Shown here: piece after piece, positions 8,958-17,346 of the stretch
Position numbering within the stretch: the stretch's first letter is position 1
Layout of the letters: the number at the start of each line of letters is the position of its first letter
From: Streptomyces sp. NRRL B-1347
GTDB lineage: Bacteria > Actinomycetota > Actinomycetes > Streptomycetales > Streptomycetaceae
DNA length: 64,000 nt
Reading direction: 5' to 3'
NCBI RefSeq assembly: GCF_000720325.1
Contig: NZ_JOJM01000043.1
Coordinates: forward strand, 1 to 64,000
Notes under the pieces: generated by a model
The model's database searches: none
What the model saw: the letters and a program-made list of their open reading frames with translations, nothing else
What the model was told of the DNA's origin: nothing
Program-made: the position numbers and the translations under genes

Positions 8958-9719
8958 TCAGGCGGTGCGCGGGGCGACGATGCCGAGCGCCCGTGCCGCC
9001 TTCAGCCACTGCGGGAACTCCCCCACCAGGTGGTCGTAGAGGACGTCGTCGGGCACCGCGCGCGGCTCCTCGCCCGCGTGGAAGAACCCGGCGTTGTCGA
9101 CGGGCCGCTTCTCGGGCACGGCCAGGTCGTCGAGGCGCCGCAGATAGTCGAACTGCCTGCTCCCGGGGTCGCCGAAGCCGATGAACTTCCAGAACATCGG
9201 CAGTTTCGCGGCCTTGCACAAGTACCGTTCGGCCGCGGCCTTGTTGAGGGGGCCGCCGTCGGTCTGGAAGACGACGAGCGCGGGCGCGGGCGGGCCCTCG
9301 CCCCGGCTCCGCGCGCTCTCCGCGGCGTCCAGGTAGTGGTCGATGACGGCGTCCATGGCCAGGTGGTAGTTGGTCTTCCCCATGTGGCCGAGGCCCGCGG
9401 CGATCTTCTCGATCCGGCCGCGGTGGCGGGCCAGTTCGACGTCGGCGACGGCGTCCACGTCCGTGGAGAAGAACACGGTCGGCACGACGCCGTCGTCGTC
9501 CAGGTGCGCGGACAGGCCGAGGACGCGGTCGGCGAGCGCCTGGACGCTGCCGTCCTGGTAGTACGGCCGCATGGAACCGGAGTAGTCGACCACCAGGTAG
9601 ACGGCGGCCCGCTCGCCCTCCAGGCCGTGCGCGCGCACGGAGGCGCCCGCCGTCTTGTAGAGGCTGACGAGCGCGGGCGCCGTCTCCTCGACCTTGCGGA
9701 GGCTGATCGCGGCGGTCAT
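8958..9719 (-). CDS. VWA-domain protein, TerF-like
   Basis: A 253-residue cytoplasmic protein with a von Willebrand A fold. The metal-ion-dependent adhesion site is visible as DYSGSM (DxSxS, residues about 45-50), a conserved Thr in GKTNYH, and Asp in VVFQTDGG. This set matches the vWA-TerF group, found with tellurium/stress proteins and acting as protein scaffolds rather than enzymes. ATG at 9717-9719 overlaps the stop of the preceding hydrolase gene by 4 nt (ATGA), so the two are translationally coupled. No tellurite-resistance genes are nearby, so the partner is unknown. Confidence 0.8.
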   Translation of the reverse strand: MTAAISLRKVEETAPALVSLYKTAGASVRAHGLEGERAAVYLVVDYSGSMRPYYQDGSVQALADRVLGLSAHLDDDGVVPTVFFSTDVDAVADVELARHRGRIEKIAAGLGHMGKTNYHLAMDAVIDHYLDAAESARSRGEGPPAPALVVFQTDGGPLNKAAAERYLCKAAKLPMFWKFIGFGDPGSRQFDYLRRLDDLAVPEKRPVDNAGFFHAGEEPRAVPDDVLYDHLVGEFPQWLKAARALGIVAPRTA

Positions 9720-10600
9720 GCCGGGCCCGTGAGGAAGTCGACGGCGAGGCGCAGGAATTCGTCGGCCCGCTCGGCGAAGGCCAGGTGGCCGCAGCGCGGG
9801 AAGACGTGCAGACGGGCGTCGGGCATGGCCTTCAGGGCGACGAACGCGCCGTCGAGCGGGTTCACCCGGTCCTCGCGCCCCCAGGTCAGGAGCGTCGGCC
9901 GGGTCACGCGATGGGCCTCGCGCCACAGCAGCGCGCCCTCCGGCCACTTCGCGAACGCGGCGCCCACGCGCTGGGCGCCGAGCCTGGCCTCCGGCTCCAG
10001 GGCGCCGGCGAACCGCTCCTCGACGAGGTCGTCGGTGACGTACGCCGGGTCGTGGACGAGGGTCGTCAGAAACGCCCGCATCGCCTCGCGGGTCGGCTCG
10101 GGCGCCGCGCCGAACTCGATGAGCCGTCGTACGCCTTCGGGCGGGTCGGCCGAAAAGACGTTCAGGGAGAGGCCGCCGGGGGCCATGAGCAGCAGCCTGC
10201 CGACCTTGTCCGGGTGGTCGAGGGCCAGCCGCACGCAGGCGCCGCCGCCGAGCGAGGCGCCCGCGAAGTGGGCGCGGGTGATGCCCAGTTCGTCGAGCAG
10301 CGCAGCGACGGCGGCGGCGCTGAAGGAGAAGAAGTCCCGGTCGGGCTCGGGCTTGTCGGACGCGCCGAAGCCGGGCTGGTCGACGAGCAGCGTGCGGAAG
10401 TGCCGTGCGAAGCCGGGCAGCAGGTCGCCGAAGGTCGACCAGGCCGACGCGCCGGGGCCGCCGCCGTGCAGCATCACCAGGACGGGCGCCGCGGGGTCCT
10501 CGGGGCCCGCCTCGTGGTAGCGCAGTCGCAGACCGTTGGCCTCGGCCGTGCGCGAAGTGCCCGCACGCGTGCGGTCCGTCCCCTTCGTCTCACTCGTCAC
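9716..10600 (-). CDS. Alpha/beta hydrolase, meta-cleavage-product hydrolase-like
   Basis: A 294-residue alpha/beta hydrolase. The oxyanion strand HGGGPGASAW and LLVDQPGFGASDKP are typical of C-C bond hydrolases such as MhpC and HsaD. The triad is Ser116 (GASLGGG), Asp in WGREDRVNP and His in CGHLAF. The GTG start at 10598-10600 has GGAGG 8 nt upstream; an ATG at 10616-10618 would add six residues. No ring-cleavage dioxygenase or other aromatic-catabolism gene is close, so the true substrate could be different, for example an ester. It forms a two-gene operon with the VWA gene. Confidence 0.85.
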   Translation of the reverse strand: MTSETKGTDRTRAGTSRTAEANGLRLRYHEAGPEDPAAPVLVMLHGGGPGASAWSTFGDLLPGFARHFRTLLVDQPGFGASDKPEPDRDFFSFSAAAVAALLDELGITRAHFAGASLGGGACVRLALDHPDKVGRLLLMAPGGLSLNVFSADPPEGVRRLIEFGAAPEPTREAMRAFLTTLVHDPAYVTDDLVEERFAGALEPEARLGAQRVGAAFAKWPEGALLWREAHRVTRPTLLTWGREDRVNPLDGAFVALKAMPDARLHVFPRCGHLAFAERADEFLRLAVDFLTGPA

Positions 10601-10665
10601 GCCCCCATCCTCCCCCATCCGCCCACCCGCCCCGCACGGGACCGGGTGGGCGCTACCCCCGGGGG

Positions 10666-11778
10666 CTACGTCGGTTCGGCGTCGCGGAAGGACGGCAGGG
10701 CGAAGATCCTGGTCTTCGCCTCGTCCGACATCAGCTCCACCAGGGGAAGGACCAGGCCCCACAGGTCCCGCTTGTCGACCTCGCGGGCGAGCGCGTCGAG
10801 GTCCTCGTCCGCGAGCGCCCCGGCCCGCTCCGCGACGACCTGCCGCGACGGCTCGGGCAGGACCTCCACGAGCGGCAGGAACTCGGCCCACAGGCCGGTG
10901 GACACGACGGCGGGCACGATGCCTTCGAGGACGCCGGGCTCGCGGAGCGCGGGCAGCGCGGCGACGGCGCGCCGCTCCTCCTCGGACAGCAGGGCCACCA
11001 GCGGAAGGAGCGACTCCCAAAGGCCCTGCGCGGCCACGGTCGTGACGAGCGCGTCGAGGCGCTCGGCGGGCTGCGCCGCCGCGAGCGAGGCGATCCGTCC
11101 GCGCTGCTCGCCGGTGACCATCCCGGCGACGGCGAGCGCCTCGGGCCACAGCCCTTCGGTGGCGGCGGAGGCGATGACGGTCGCGAGCCGCTCCTCGCCC
11201 ATCAACTCGACGATGCGGCCGAGGTGTTCGGGGTCGTCGACGAGGAAGCCGGTGCGCAGCACGGCCGCGTCGTCGACCTGCGGCAGGATGCGGCCCAGCG
11301 CGGAGTCCCTCAGATGGCCGACGAACCGCCCCATGGTGAGGTGGTCCTCTCGTCCGGCGAGTTCGAGGGAGATGCGCACGACGAGGCCCTCGTCGAGCCG
11401 GTCGACGATGCCGCTGATCCGCCGCGGGTCGAGGTGCCCGCAGGACTCGGCGGTGAAGGCGACGGGCAGCTTCTCGATGATGTCGGCGGCGCGGGCCGGT
11501 TCGAGGCGCCCGGCGACGGCCGCGGCGAGCCGGGGGCCGAGCGCCTTCTGGGAGATTGCGGCGGCGACCCCGGCGGGCACGAGCTTGGTGGCGGAGGCGA
11601 TGCGGTCGAGCATCTCCGGCGACCGGTCGTAGAGCGCGGCGACGCAGTCGGCGCGCAGGCGGCGCACGTCGTCGGCGGGCAGCTCGCCGAGGAACGCGAG
11701 GTCGTCGGGGTCGACGTCGAGGAGCCGGGCGGTCTTCAGGGTCTCGGCCCTGGCGCGCAGCTTGTCCACGGTGTTCAC
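10666..11778 (-). CDS. Helical-repeat hypothetical protein
   Basis: A 370-residue protein with no signal or membrane segment and no family I can name. It is almost wholly alpha-helical, with repeated short motifs such as LGLW or GLWxxxLPLVxxLxxExR (for example QGLWESLLPLVALLSEEER, TGLWAEFLPLVEVLP, RDLWGLVLPLVELMS), spaced roughly 45 residues, suggesting a solenoid. The GTG start at 11778 has AGGGGG upstream, and that ribosome site overlaps the TAG of the preceding small gene. The MgtE N-terminal helical superdomain is a distant resemblance only. Confidence 0.6.
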   Translation of the reverse strand: MNTVDKLRARAETLKTARLLDVDPDDLAFLGELPADDVRRLRADCVAALYDRSPEMLDRIASATKLVPAGVAAAISQKALGPRLAAAVAGRLEPARAADIIEKLPVAFTAESCGHLDPRRISGIVDRLDEGLVVRISLELAGREDHLTMGRFVGHLRDSALGRILPQVDDAAVLRTGFLVDDPEHLGRIVELMGEERLATVIASAATEGLWPEALAVAGMVTGEQRGRIASLAAAQPAERLDALVTTVAAQGLWESLLPLVALLSEEERRAVAALPALREPGVLEGIVPAVVSTGLWAEFLPLVEVLPEPSRQVVAERAGALADEDLDALAREVDKRDLWGLVLPLVELMSDEAKTRIFALPSFRDAEPT

Positions 11779-11783
11779 GCCCC

Positions 11784-12002
11784 CTAGCGGAAGAGGATCC
11801 GGCGGACCGGGCCGCGGGCCAGGGCGGGCACCAGCTTCAGGGCGTCCTCAGCCGCCTCGTTCAGGCCGGAGGCCCGGCGTTCGCGCTCGCGGCGCAGTGC
11901 GGTGGCGAGCCGTTCGATGTGGTCGGGCGCAAGCCTCCCGACGCTTTCCGGGGGTTCGGCCCCCAGCTCCGTCTTCAGCTGCTCCACTGCTCGGGTGTTC
12001 AC
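11784..12002 (-). CDS. Small hypothetical protein, partner of the helical-repeat gene
   Basis: A 72-residue soluble, basic, helical protein. The GTG start at 12000-12002 has GGAGG 8 nt upstream; longer frames run into the divergent promoter. It begins VNT as the next gene does, and RLAPDHIERLATALRRE resembles ELPADDVRRLRADCVAAL in that gene, so it may be a related single-repeat unit. Gap to the next gene is 5 nt. Function unknown. Confidence 0.6.
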   Translation of the reverse strand: MNTRAVEQLKTELGAEPPESVGRLAPDHIERLATALRRERERRASGLNEAAEDALKLVPALARGPVRRILFR

Positions 12003-12060
12003 GGGGGACCTCCCACGACGCGCGGCTGCTGCGGGGTTCGCGTCCCGAGAGTGGAGCGGA

Positions 12061-12077
12061 ATTGAATAATAGTCAAT
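12061..12077. promoter_or_regulatory. AT-rich palindrome in the chitosanase promoter region
   Basis: ATTGA-ATAATAG-TCAAT, a 5-bp inverted repeat around a 7-bp AT-rich centre, 53 nt before the chitosanase ATG and within the divergent spacer. In this GC-rich background it stands out as a possible repressor site or -10 region. Confidence 0.4.
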
Positions 12078-12129
12078 AGCGGGGGACGGGGCGTCTGCGC
12101 CCGGCGTCCGCACCCGTACGCTTGGCCGA

Positions 12130-13023
12130 ATGAAACGCGCTGGTCTGCTTCTTCTCGCGGTCGTCCCCCTCACCGTCGCCGCGGTCGCGTGCTCCGCCGC
12201 CGACGGCTCCAAGGGAACGGGCAAGGGCACGTCCACCACCGCGCGGCCCTACGACGAGAACGGGTCGTCGGTGGACCGGCGCACGGACGACAAGAGGGTG
12301 GCGGACCTGCCGCCAGGCCTCGCGGCGCCCGCGAAGAAGGAGCTCGCGATGCGGCTCGTCGCGAGCGCGGAGAACTCGACACTCGACTGGCGCGGCCAGT
12401 ACGGCTACATCGAGGACATAGGCGACGGCCGCGGCTACACCGCGGGCATCATCGGCTTCTGCACCGGCACCCACGACCTGCTGAAGCTCGTCGAGGACTA
12501 CACGGAGAAGCACCCGGACAACGGCCTGGCCCGCTTCCTGCCCGCCCTGCGCGCGGTCGACGGCAGCGACTCGCACGAGGGCCTGGGGCGGCCCTTCACG
12601 CGCGCGTGGGCGCGGGAGGCGCGCGCGGCCGCCTTCCAGCGGGCCCAGGACGCGGTGCGCGACCGCCTCTACTTCGACCCGGCGGTCCGCGCCGCCAAGC
12701 TCGACGGGCTCGGCACGCTCGGGCAGTTCGTGTACTACGACGCGATGGTCATGCACGGCCCCGGCACCGGGCCGAAGGCCTTCTACGGCCTGCGCGACGC
12801 CGCGCTCAAGAAGGCCCGCACCCCGGCGGACGGCGGCGCCGAGACGACGTACCTCGACGCCTTCCTCGACGTCCGCCGCACCCTGATGAAGACCGAGAAG
12901 TCCCACCGCGACACCACCCGCATAGACACAGCCCAGCGCCGCTTCCTCCGCGAGGGGAACCTGGACCTGCGCACGCCGTTGACGTGGCGGGTGTACGGCG
13001 AGAGGTACCGGGTCCCCCGCTAG
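12130..13023 (+). CDS. Chitosanase, GH46, probably lipid-anchored or secreted
   Basis: A 297-residue endo-chitosanase that cleaves beta-1,4-glucosamine chains. A signal peptide ends in TVAAVAC-S with Cys21 a possible lipobox cysteine, though Ala at -3 is weak for a lipobox. The catalytic Glu81 (ASAENSTLDW) and Asp99 (EDIGDGRGYTAGIIGF) are 18 residues apart, exactly as in the Streptomyces N174 enzyme (Glu22/Asp40). A Ser/Thr-rich linker of about 40 residues joins signal and domain. The gene is alone on its strand. Its products could feed the nearby sugar importer, which is inference from context. Confidence 0.93.
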   Translation: MKRAGLLLLAVVPLTVAAVACSAADGSKGTGKGTSTTARPYDENGSSVDRRTDDKRVADLPPGLAAPAKKELAMRLVASAENSTLDWRGQYGYIEDIGDGRGYTAGIIGFCTGTHDLLKLVEDYTEKHPDNGLARFLPALRAVDGSDSHEGLGRPFTRAWAREARAAAFQRAQDAVRDRLYFDPAVRAAKLDGLGTLGQFVYYDAMVMHGPGTGPKAFYGLRDAALKKARTPADGGAETTYLDAFLDVRRTLMKTEKSHRDTTRIDTAQRRFLREGNLDLRTPLTWRVYGERYRVPR

Positions 13024-13036
13024 GCAGGCACAGCGA

Positions 13037-13125
13037 CGGGAGCGCCCCAAAGGGGCGCGGGCCTGTATCGATCTGCGGCTCCGCCGCGCGGGCGCGACCA
13101 GCCACGACGAGCCCGCAGCCGCCCG
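13037..13125. repeat. Copy of the GCGCCCC-hairpin repeat after chitosanase
   Basis: Hairpin GCGCCCC-AAA-GGGGCGC (13042-13058) followed by a CTGCGGCTCCGCCGCG hairpin and GCGACCAGCCACGACG, matching the copy at 3645-3700. Its position after the stop suggests a transcription end. Confidence 0.6.
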
Positions 13126-13166
13126 ACGGCACAACGCGGCACATCCAGCGGCGCCGGGCGCACCAC

Positions 13167-13197
13167 GGGCCCGGACCCCACACGGGAATCCGGGCCC
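13167..13197. terminator. Hairpin after the sugar ABC importer operon
   Basis: GGGCCCGGA (13167-13175) pairs with TCCGGGCCC (13189-13197) around a 13-nt loop, 22 nt past the last permease stop. Confidence 0.65.
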
Positions 13198-13218
13198 GGG
13201 ACGGGCGTACGGCGGGGC

Positions 13219-14052
13219 TCAGCCCTTGACCGCCCCGGCCGCGAGGCCGGAGCCCAGGCGGCGGTGCACGATCACGAAGAAGATCATCACCGGCAACGTG
13301 ACCAGCGTGGAGCTGGCCATGACGGGCCCCCAGGAGGTGGTGTTCTCACCGAAGAACTGGAAGATGCCCACGGCCGCCGTGTACTTGTCGCTGCCCTTCA
13401 TGAAGGTGTACGCGAACACGAACTCGTTCCACGCCGTGATGAAGGCGAAGATCGAGGTGGCCACCAGGCCGGGACCGACCAGCGGAAGCAGCACGGACCA
13501 GAACATGCGGAACCAGGACGCGCCGTCGATGTACGCCGCCTCCTCGACCTCCTTGGGCACCGCCGCGACGAAGCCGCGCAGGGTCCAGATCGCGAACGGC
13601 AGCGACAGGGCGATGTACACCACCGAGAGGCCGAGCAGCGAGTTCAGCATCTCGAAGTCCCGCATCTGGATGAACAGCGGGATGACGAGGGCCTCCAGCG
13701 GCACCATCTGCACGACGAGCACCATGATCAGCACGGACGTGCGGAACTTGAACTTGAAGCGGGCCACCGCGATCGCCGCGAACAGCGAGAGCGCGGCCGC
13801 CGCGGCGATCGTGGCGACGCCGACGATCGCCGAGTTCAGCAGGTACTGGCCGAAGTTGCCCCGGTCGAAGACGAAGTCGAAGTGGTCGAACGTCAGGCCG
13901 CTCGGCAGCAGGTCTGAGCCGCGCGTGATGGCCTTCGGGTCGAGCGCCGTGGAGACCATCCAGTAGACGGGGAACAGTGTGAAGACCAGCAGCGCGATCA
14001 CCGCGACCGGCAGGCCGATGCGTGAGGCGAGCGTGGTACGGCGGACGCTCAC
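13219..14052 (-). CDS. Sugar ABC importer permease, MalG type
   Basis: A 277-residue inner-membrane permease with six predicted helices. The cytoplasmic EAA loop reads EEAAYIDGASWFRMFWSVLLPLVGPG, where the transport ATPase docks, as in the MalG/CUT1 family. The GTG start at 14050-14052 overlaps the stop of the first permease by 4 nt and has GGAGGAACT upstream. No ATPase gene is in the operon, so a shared ATPase such as MsiK is the likely energy source. Confidence 0.92.
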   Translation of the reverse strand: MSVRRTTLASRIGLPVAVIALLVFTLFPVYWMVSTALDPKAITRGSDLLPSGLTFDHFDFVFDRGNFGQYLLNSAIVGVATIAAAAALSLFAAIAVARFKFKFRTSVLIMVLVVQMVPLEALVIPLFIQMRDFEMLNSLLGLSVVYIALSLPFAIWTLRGFVAAVPKEVEEAAYIDGASWFRMFWSVLLPLVGPGLVATSIFAFITAWNEFVFAYTFMKGSDKYTAAVGIFQFFGENTTSWGPVMASSTLVTLPVMIFFVIVHRRLGSGLAAGAVKG

Positions 14053-15041
14053 AGTTCCTCCTCCCCCTGCCGGAACAGCGTACGGATGTAGATGACGGTG
14101 ATCACCAGGAGCAGCAGCGTCAGGAGGACCGCGGCCGCGGCACCCGTGCCGTAGTCGTTCTTGGCGAACGCCTCGATGTACGAGTAGACGCCGAGGTTGT
14201 AGACGTCCGGGTTGGACCCGCTGCCTCCCGGCATCAGGAAGACCTGGGTGAAGACCTTGAAGTCCCAGATGGTGGACAGGATGGTCACCACTAGGAAGAC
14301 CGGCTTGATGCTCGGCACGGTGATCTTCCAGAACCGCTGCCAGGCGTTGGCGCCGTCGATCTCGCCCGCCTCGTACAGCTCCTTCGGGATGGTGAGCAGC
14401 CCGGCGAGCACGGTGATCGCGACGAACGGGAAGCCGTGGTGCACGACGTTGATCGTCGCGATCCCGTAGAACGGCAGCCGTTCGGTGAACCAGTTGGTGG
14501 TCTCCGCGTCGATCAGGCCGAGCGAGTCGGCGACCTGGCTGACCATGCCGTCCTGCGGCTGGAACAGCCAGATCCACACGTACGTGCCGGTGACCGCGGG
14601 CATCGCCCACGCGGCCAGGATGGACACCGAGCAGATCAGCTTCCACGTGGTGCCGAGCCGGTTGAGCAGCAGGGCCACCAGGGTGCCGAGCACGACGGTC
14701 AGGCCGACGCACGCGAACGCGAAGAACACCGTGTTCGGCAGGACCGTCTTCCACAGCAGGTCGCCGGTCAGCAGGTCCTTGTAGTGGTCGAAGCCGATGT
14801 ACGTGCCCTCGCCGCCGCCGAACTTGACCTTGTAGTCCTGCAGCGACAGCTTGCCGACCTGGATCAGGGGCCACAGGAGCAGCCCCACGAGCACGATCAG
14901 GGAGGGGGCGAGCAGCAGCCAGGGCCGGGTGAGGGTGACCAGTTTCTTGCGGCGGCGCGCGGCTTCGGCGCCCCCGTCGTCTGATTGCGGGCGGACCGAA
15001 GGCGTGACCTCCGGCCCGTCACTGACGAGCGTGTCTTTCAC
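14049..15041 (-). CDS. Sugar ABC importer permease, MalF type
   Basis: A 330-residue permease. A basic, soluble N-terminus (about 38 residues) precedes six membrane helices. The EAA loop is ELYEAGEIDGANAWQRFWKITVPSIKP. It starts with GTG 19 nt after the binding-protein stop and overlaps the next permease by 4 nt. With the binding protein it forms a CUT1-type importer for an oligosaccharide. Confidence 0.92.
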   Translation of the reverse strand: MKDTLVSDGPEVTPSVRPQSDDGGAEAARRRKKLVTLTRPWLLLAPSLIVLVGLLLWPLIQVGKLSLQDYKVKFGGGEGTYIGFDHYKDLLTGDLLWKTVLPNTVFFAFACVGLTVVLGTLVALLLNRLGTTWKLICSVSILAAWAMPAVTGTYVWIWLFQPQDGMVSQVADSLGLIDAETTNWFTERLPFYGIATINVVHHGFPFVAITVLAGLLTIPKELYEAGEIDGANAWQRFWKITVPSIKPVFLVVTILSTIWDFKVFTQVFLMPGGSGSNPDVYNLGVYSYIEAFAKNDYGTGAAAAVLLTLLLLVITVIYIRTLFRQGEEEL

Positions 15042-15060
15042 GGCGTGACTCGTCTTTCGC

Positions 15061-16362
15061 TTACTTGTCCTTGGCGAAGATGTCGTCCATGTCCTTCGCC
15101 GCCTTGTCCGCGGCCTCCTGGACGGACGACTTGCCCGTGAGGATCGACTGGACCATGCCGGTGATGACCTGCGAGGCCTGGATCTCGCCGTACGCCTTCG
15201 TCTTCGGAACGGTGGCGCCGGCCTCGATCATCTGCTTCGCGAACGGCTCGACCAGCGGGTCCTTCTGGTCCTGGATCTTCTTCAGCTCGGAGTTCTGGCC
15301 GGGGAAGTAGTTGGTCTGCTTGGCCCACTTCGCGGCGAACTCACCGGTGGTCATCAACTTGACCAGCTCCCAGGCGAGTTCCTTCTTGTCCGTGTTGAAC
15401 GCGGACAGGTAGGAGCCGCCGAGGAAGGACTTGCTCATGCCGCCGTTCGGCCCGGGGATCGGCACGGCGCCGAGCTTGCCCTTGAGCTTCGGGTTCGCCT
15501 CGACGATGGCCTTGGGGGTCCAGTTGCCGCCGACCGACATGGAGATCTCGCCCTTGTTCCAGGCGTCGCCGACCTCCTTCTCCGTCCAGGTGTTGACCTT
15601 GGCCGGGGAGACCTTGTCCTTCCGCGCCAGGTCCGTGTAGTACGTGAGGCCCTTCACGGCCTCGGGCGAGTTGATGGCGGACTTCCACTTGTCGCCCTGC
15701 TGGGTGGCGAGTTCACCGCCCGCGCCCCAGACGAAGGCCGTCGCGAACATCTCCGCGCCGCCCGCCACCGGGAAGGCGATCTTGTCCGGCTCCTTCGCCT
15801 TGAGCGTCTTCGCCGTCTCCTGGAGCTCCTTCCAGGTCGTCGGCGGCTTCAGGTTGTGCTTCTCGAAGACGTCCTTGCGGTACACGATGGACCGCACACC
15901 CGCGTACCACGGCATGCCGTACTGCTTGCCGTCCAGGGTGCCCGCGTCCTTCAGGCCCTCCACCAGGTCGTTCGACAGGCCCGACTTCTTCAGGTCGTCC
16001 GTGACGTCGACGAGCGCGCCGGTCTCGGCGAACTGCGGCACCCACGTCGTGCCGACCTCGGCGACGTCGGGGACCTGGTCCTCGCCGCCCTCGATGGCCG
16101 TCGTGAACTTCTTCTGGGCGGTGGCCCACTGCTGGTACTCGACCTTGATCTTGGCACCGGTCTTCTTCTCGAAGGCCGCGCCGACCTCCTTGAAGAAGGG
16201 CCGGGGGTCGGGGTTGGTCCCCTCCATGATCCATACGGTGAGGGTCTTGCCCTTGCCGTCGGCCTTGTCGCCCTTTTCCCCGTCGCCGTCATCGCCGCAC
16301 GCGGTTGCGGTCAGACCGAGCGTCAGGGCGATACAACCCGCCGCGATGACACGTCGCTTCAT
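15061..16362 (-). CDS. Sugar-binding lipoprotein of ABC importer
   Basis: A 433-residue extracellular solute-binding protein. The signal peptide ends at a lipobox-like TATAC with Cys22 as the lipidation site, then an Asp/Gly/Lys-rich linker. The fold is that of family 1 binding proteins: LTVWIMEGTNPDP at the start, DVAEVGTTWVPQFAETGALVDVT and YGMPWYAGVRSIVYRKDVFEKHN. The ligand cannot be read from the sequence; a chitosan, chitin or galactosaminide fragment is suggested by the nearby GH46 and GH101 genes and by the DasR-like box upstream. It is the first gene of the operon. Confidence 0.9.
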   Translation of the reverse strand: MKRRVIAAGCIALTLGLTATACGDDGDGEKGDKADGKGKTLTVWIMEGTNPDPRPFFKEVGAAFEKKTGAKIKVEYQQWATAQKKFTTAIEGGEDQVPDVAEVGTTWVPQFAETGALVDVTDDLKKSGLSNDLVEGLKDAGTLDGKQYGMPWYAGVRSIVYRKDVFEKHNLKPPTTWKELQETAKTLKAKEPDKIAFPVAGGAEMFATAFVWGAGGELATQQGDKWKSAINSPEAVKGLTYYTDLARKDKVSPAKVNTWTEKEVGDAWNKGEISMSVGGNWTPKAIVEANPKLKGKLGAVPIPGPNGGMSKSFLGGSYLSAFNTDKKELAWELVKLMTTGEFAAKWAKQTNYFPGQNSELKKIQDQKDPLVEPFAKQMIEAGATVPKTKAYGEIQASQVITGMVQSILTGKSSVQEAADKAAKDMDDIFAKDK

Positions 16363-16416
16363 GCCGGCCCCCTTCAGGTTCTTGTAGTGGGAGCGATTGT
16401 GCTCACGCAGGGTGTT

Positions 16417-16432
16417 GGCGGTCTAGACCCTT
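16417..16432. promoter_or_regulatory. DasR-like operator candidate upstream of sugar importer
   Basis: A perfect palindromic core GGTCTAGACC at 16420-16429 lies 54 nt or more upstream of the binding-protein ATG. Over 16 positions it matches 11 of the DasR consensus (ACTGGTCTAGACCAGT as I recall it). DasR is the GntR repressor of N-acetylglucosamine and chitin use. Flanks are weaker than in strong sites. Confidence 0.5.
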
Positions 16433-17236
16433 TCGGGGAAGCGGCCGAACCGTAATCACCGTTGCGCGGTGCGCTATCGCTGTGTTCCGACGGTGTCGTA
16501 CGGCGCCGCCGGGCGGCGGATCGCCTCCGCGGTCCCACCCGTTTGCCGCACATCTGCCGCCCGGCAGGGGGCTTTCTCCCCCACCCGCCCACCCTCGTCC
16601 CCCTGCCTCCTCCGAGCGCCTCACGCCGTGCGGCCCGGGACCGACCAGATCCGGCCACCGGCCCGCGCCCGAGCGCGGGTTGAGAACCACGCCGCGGCAC
16701 CCACCCTGCCCGGGGCACGGCCCCGCCCTCGCCACGGCGCCTGACGCCGGAACCACGCCACCCAGACGCTCGGACACTGGCCGAAGCCAGACCTGAAGCC
16801 ACGAGGCCGCCGCACACCCACGCGCGGCACCCCCATCCACCGCTCCCGCACCCTCACCCGACACGGCTCGGGCTCGCCGACCGGGACAGCGCCCCCACCA
16901 CGCGCGACCACCTCACGCAGAGCGATCAAACTCAGCCACGCCCCCCACCCAGGCACCGGTTGAAAACGGGGCCGAAGCCCTTCACGCCACGACCAAGTGG
17001 TACGGCTCGATGGCACCCCCTCGTGTCGCGTGCGGCGGGCAGGCCCGGCCTCCCGCCCTCGCTCGGGCGGGCCGAAAGCACGCCCGAGCCAGATCCTCAG
17101 AGACGGGCCGCGGGACCGCCCAGTACGCGGCACACGGGCCCGACCCAGGCGGGGGCAGGCGGGTGGGACCGTGCGTGGAGCGCAGCACTCCGGAGCCCCG
17201 GCCAGGAGGTAAGGAGGCCCGGTGCGGGGAAGAGGT

Positions 17237-17283
17237 GCGCGGTGCCTGCCGAAGTCCGGTCGGGGACATGGCAGGCACCGCGC
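17237..17283. repeat. 14-bp perfect inverted repeat downstream of gltD
   Basis: Arms 17237-17250 and 17270-17283 (core GCGGTGCCTGCC) pair perfectly around a 19-nt loop. It could be a second terminator for gltBD, but the long loop also suits a stable RNA element. Confidence 0.55.
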
Positions 17284-17318
17284 CAGTTCCGTACGCCGTT
17301 GTACGGGACAATCAGGGT

Positions 17319-17343
17319 CCGGACCGCCGGGGAGGCGGTCCGG
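17319..17343. terminator. Terminator of gltBD
   Basis: CCGGACCGCC (17319-17328), loop GGGGA, GGCGGTCCGG (17334-17343): a perfect 10-bp stem 4 nt past the gltD stop. Confidence 0.8.
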
Positions 17344-17346
17344 GGA

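Larger units (their letters stand above)
16433..17346. other. About 0.9 kb without a convincing gene
   Basis: Between the importer promoter and the gltD stop no reading frame shows a family motif, a clear ribosome site and normal Streptomyces codon use together. The plus strand is cytosine-rich over 16.55-16.95 kb. Two hairpins near the right end (17237-17283 and 17319-17343) are the only structured elements. A small RNA or decayed gene is possible but not shown. Confidence 0.5.

Noticed and set aside
9716..10600. Aromatic or cholesterol meta-cleavage pathway
   Set aside because: Only the hydrolase resembles such a pathway; no dioxygenase, hydratase or aldolase is nearby.
16374..17133. Several overlapping minus-strand frames in the gene-poor stretch
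   Set aside because: Trp/Arg/Gly-rich translations, no good ribosome sites and no motif.
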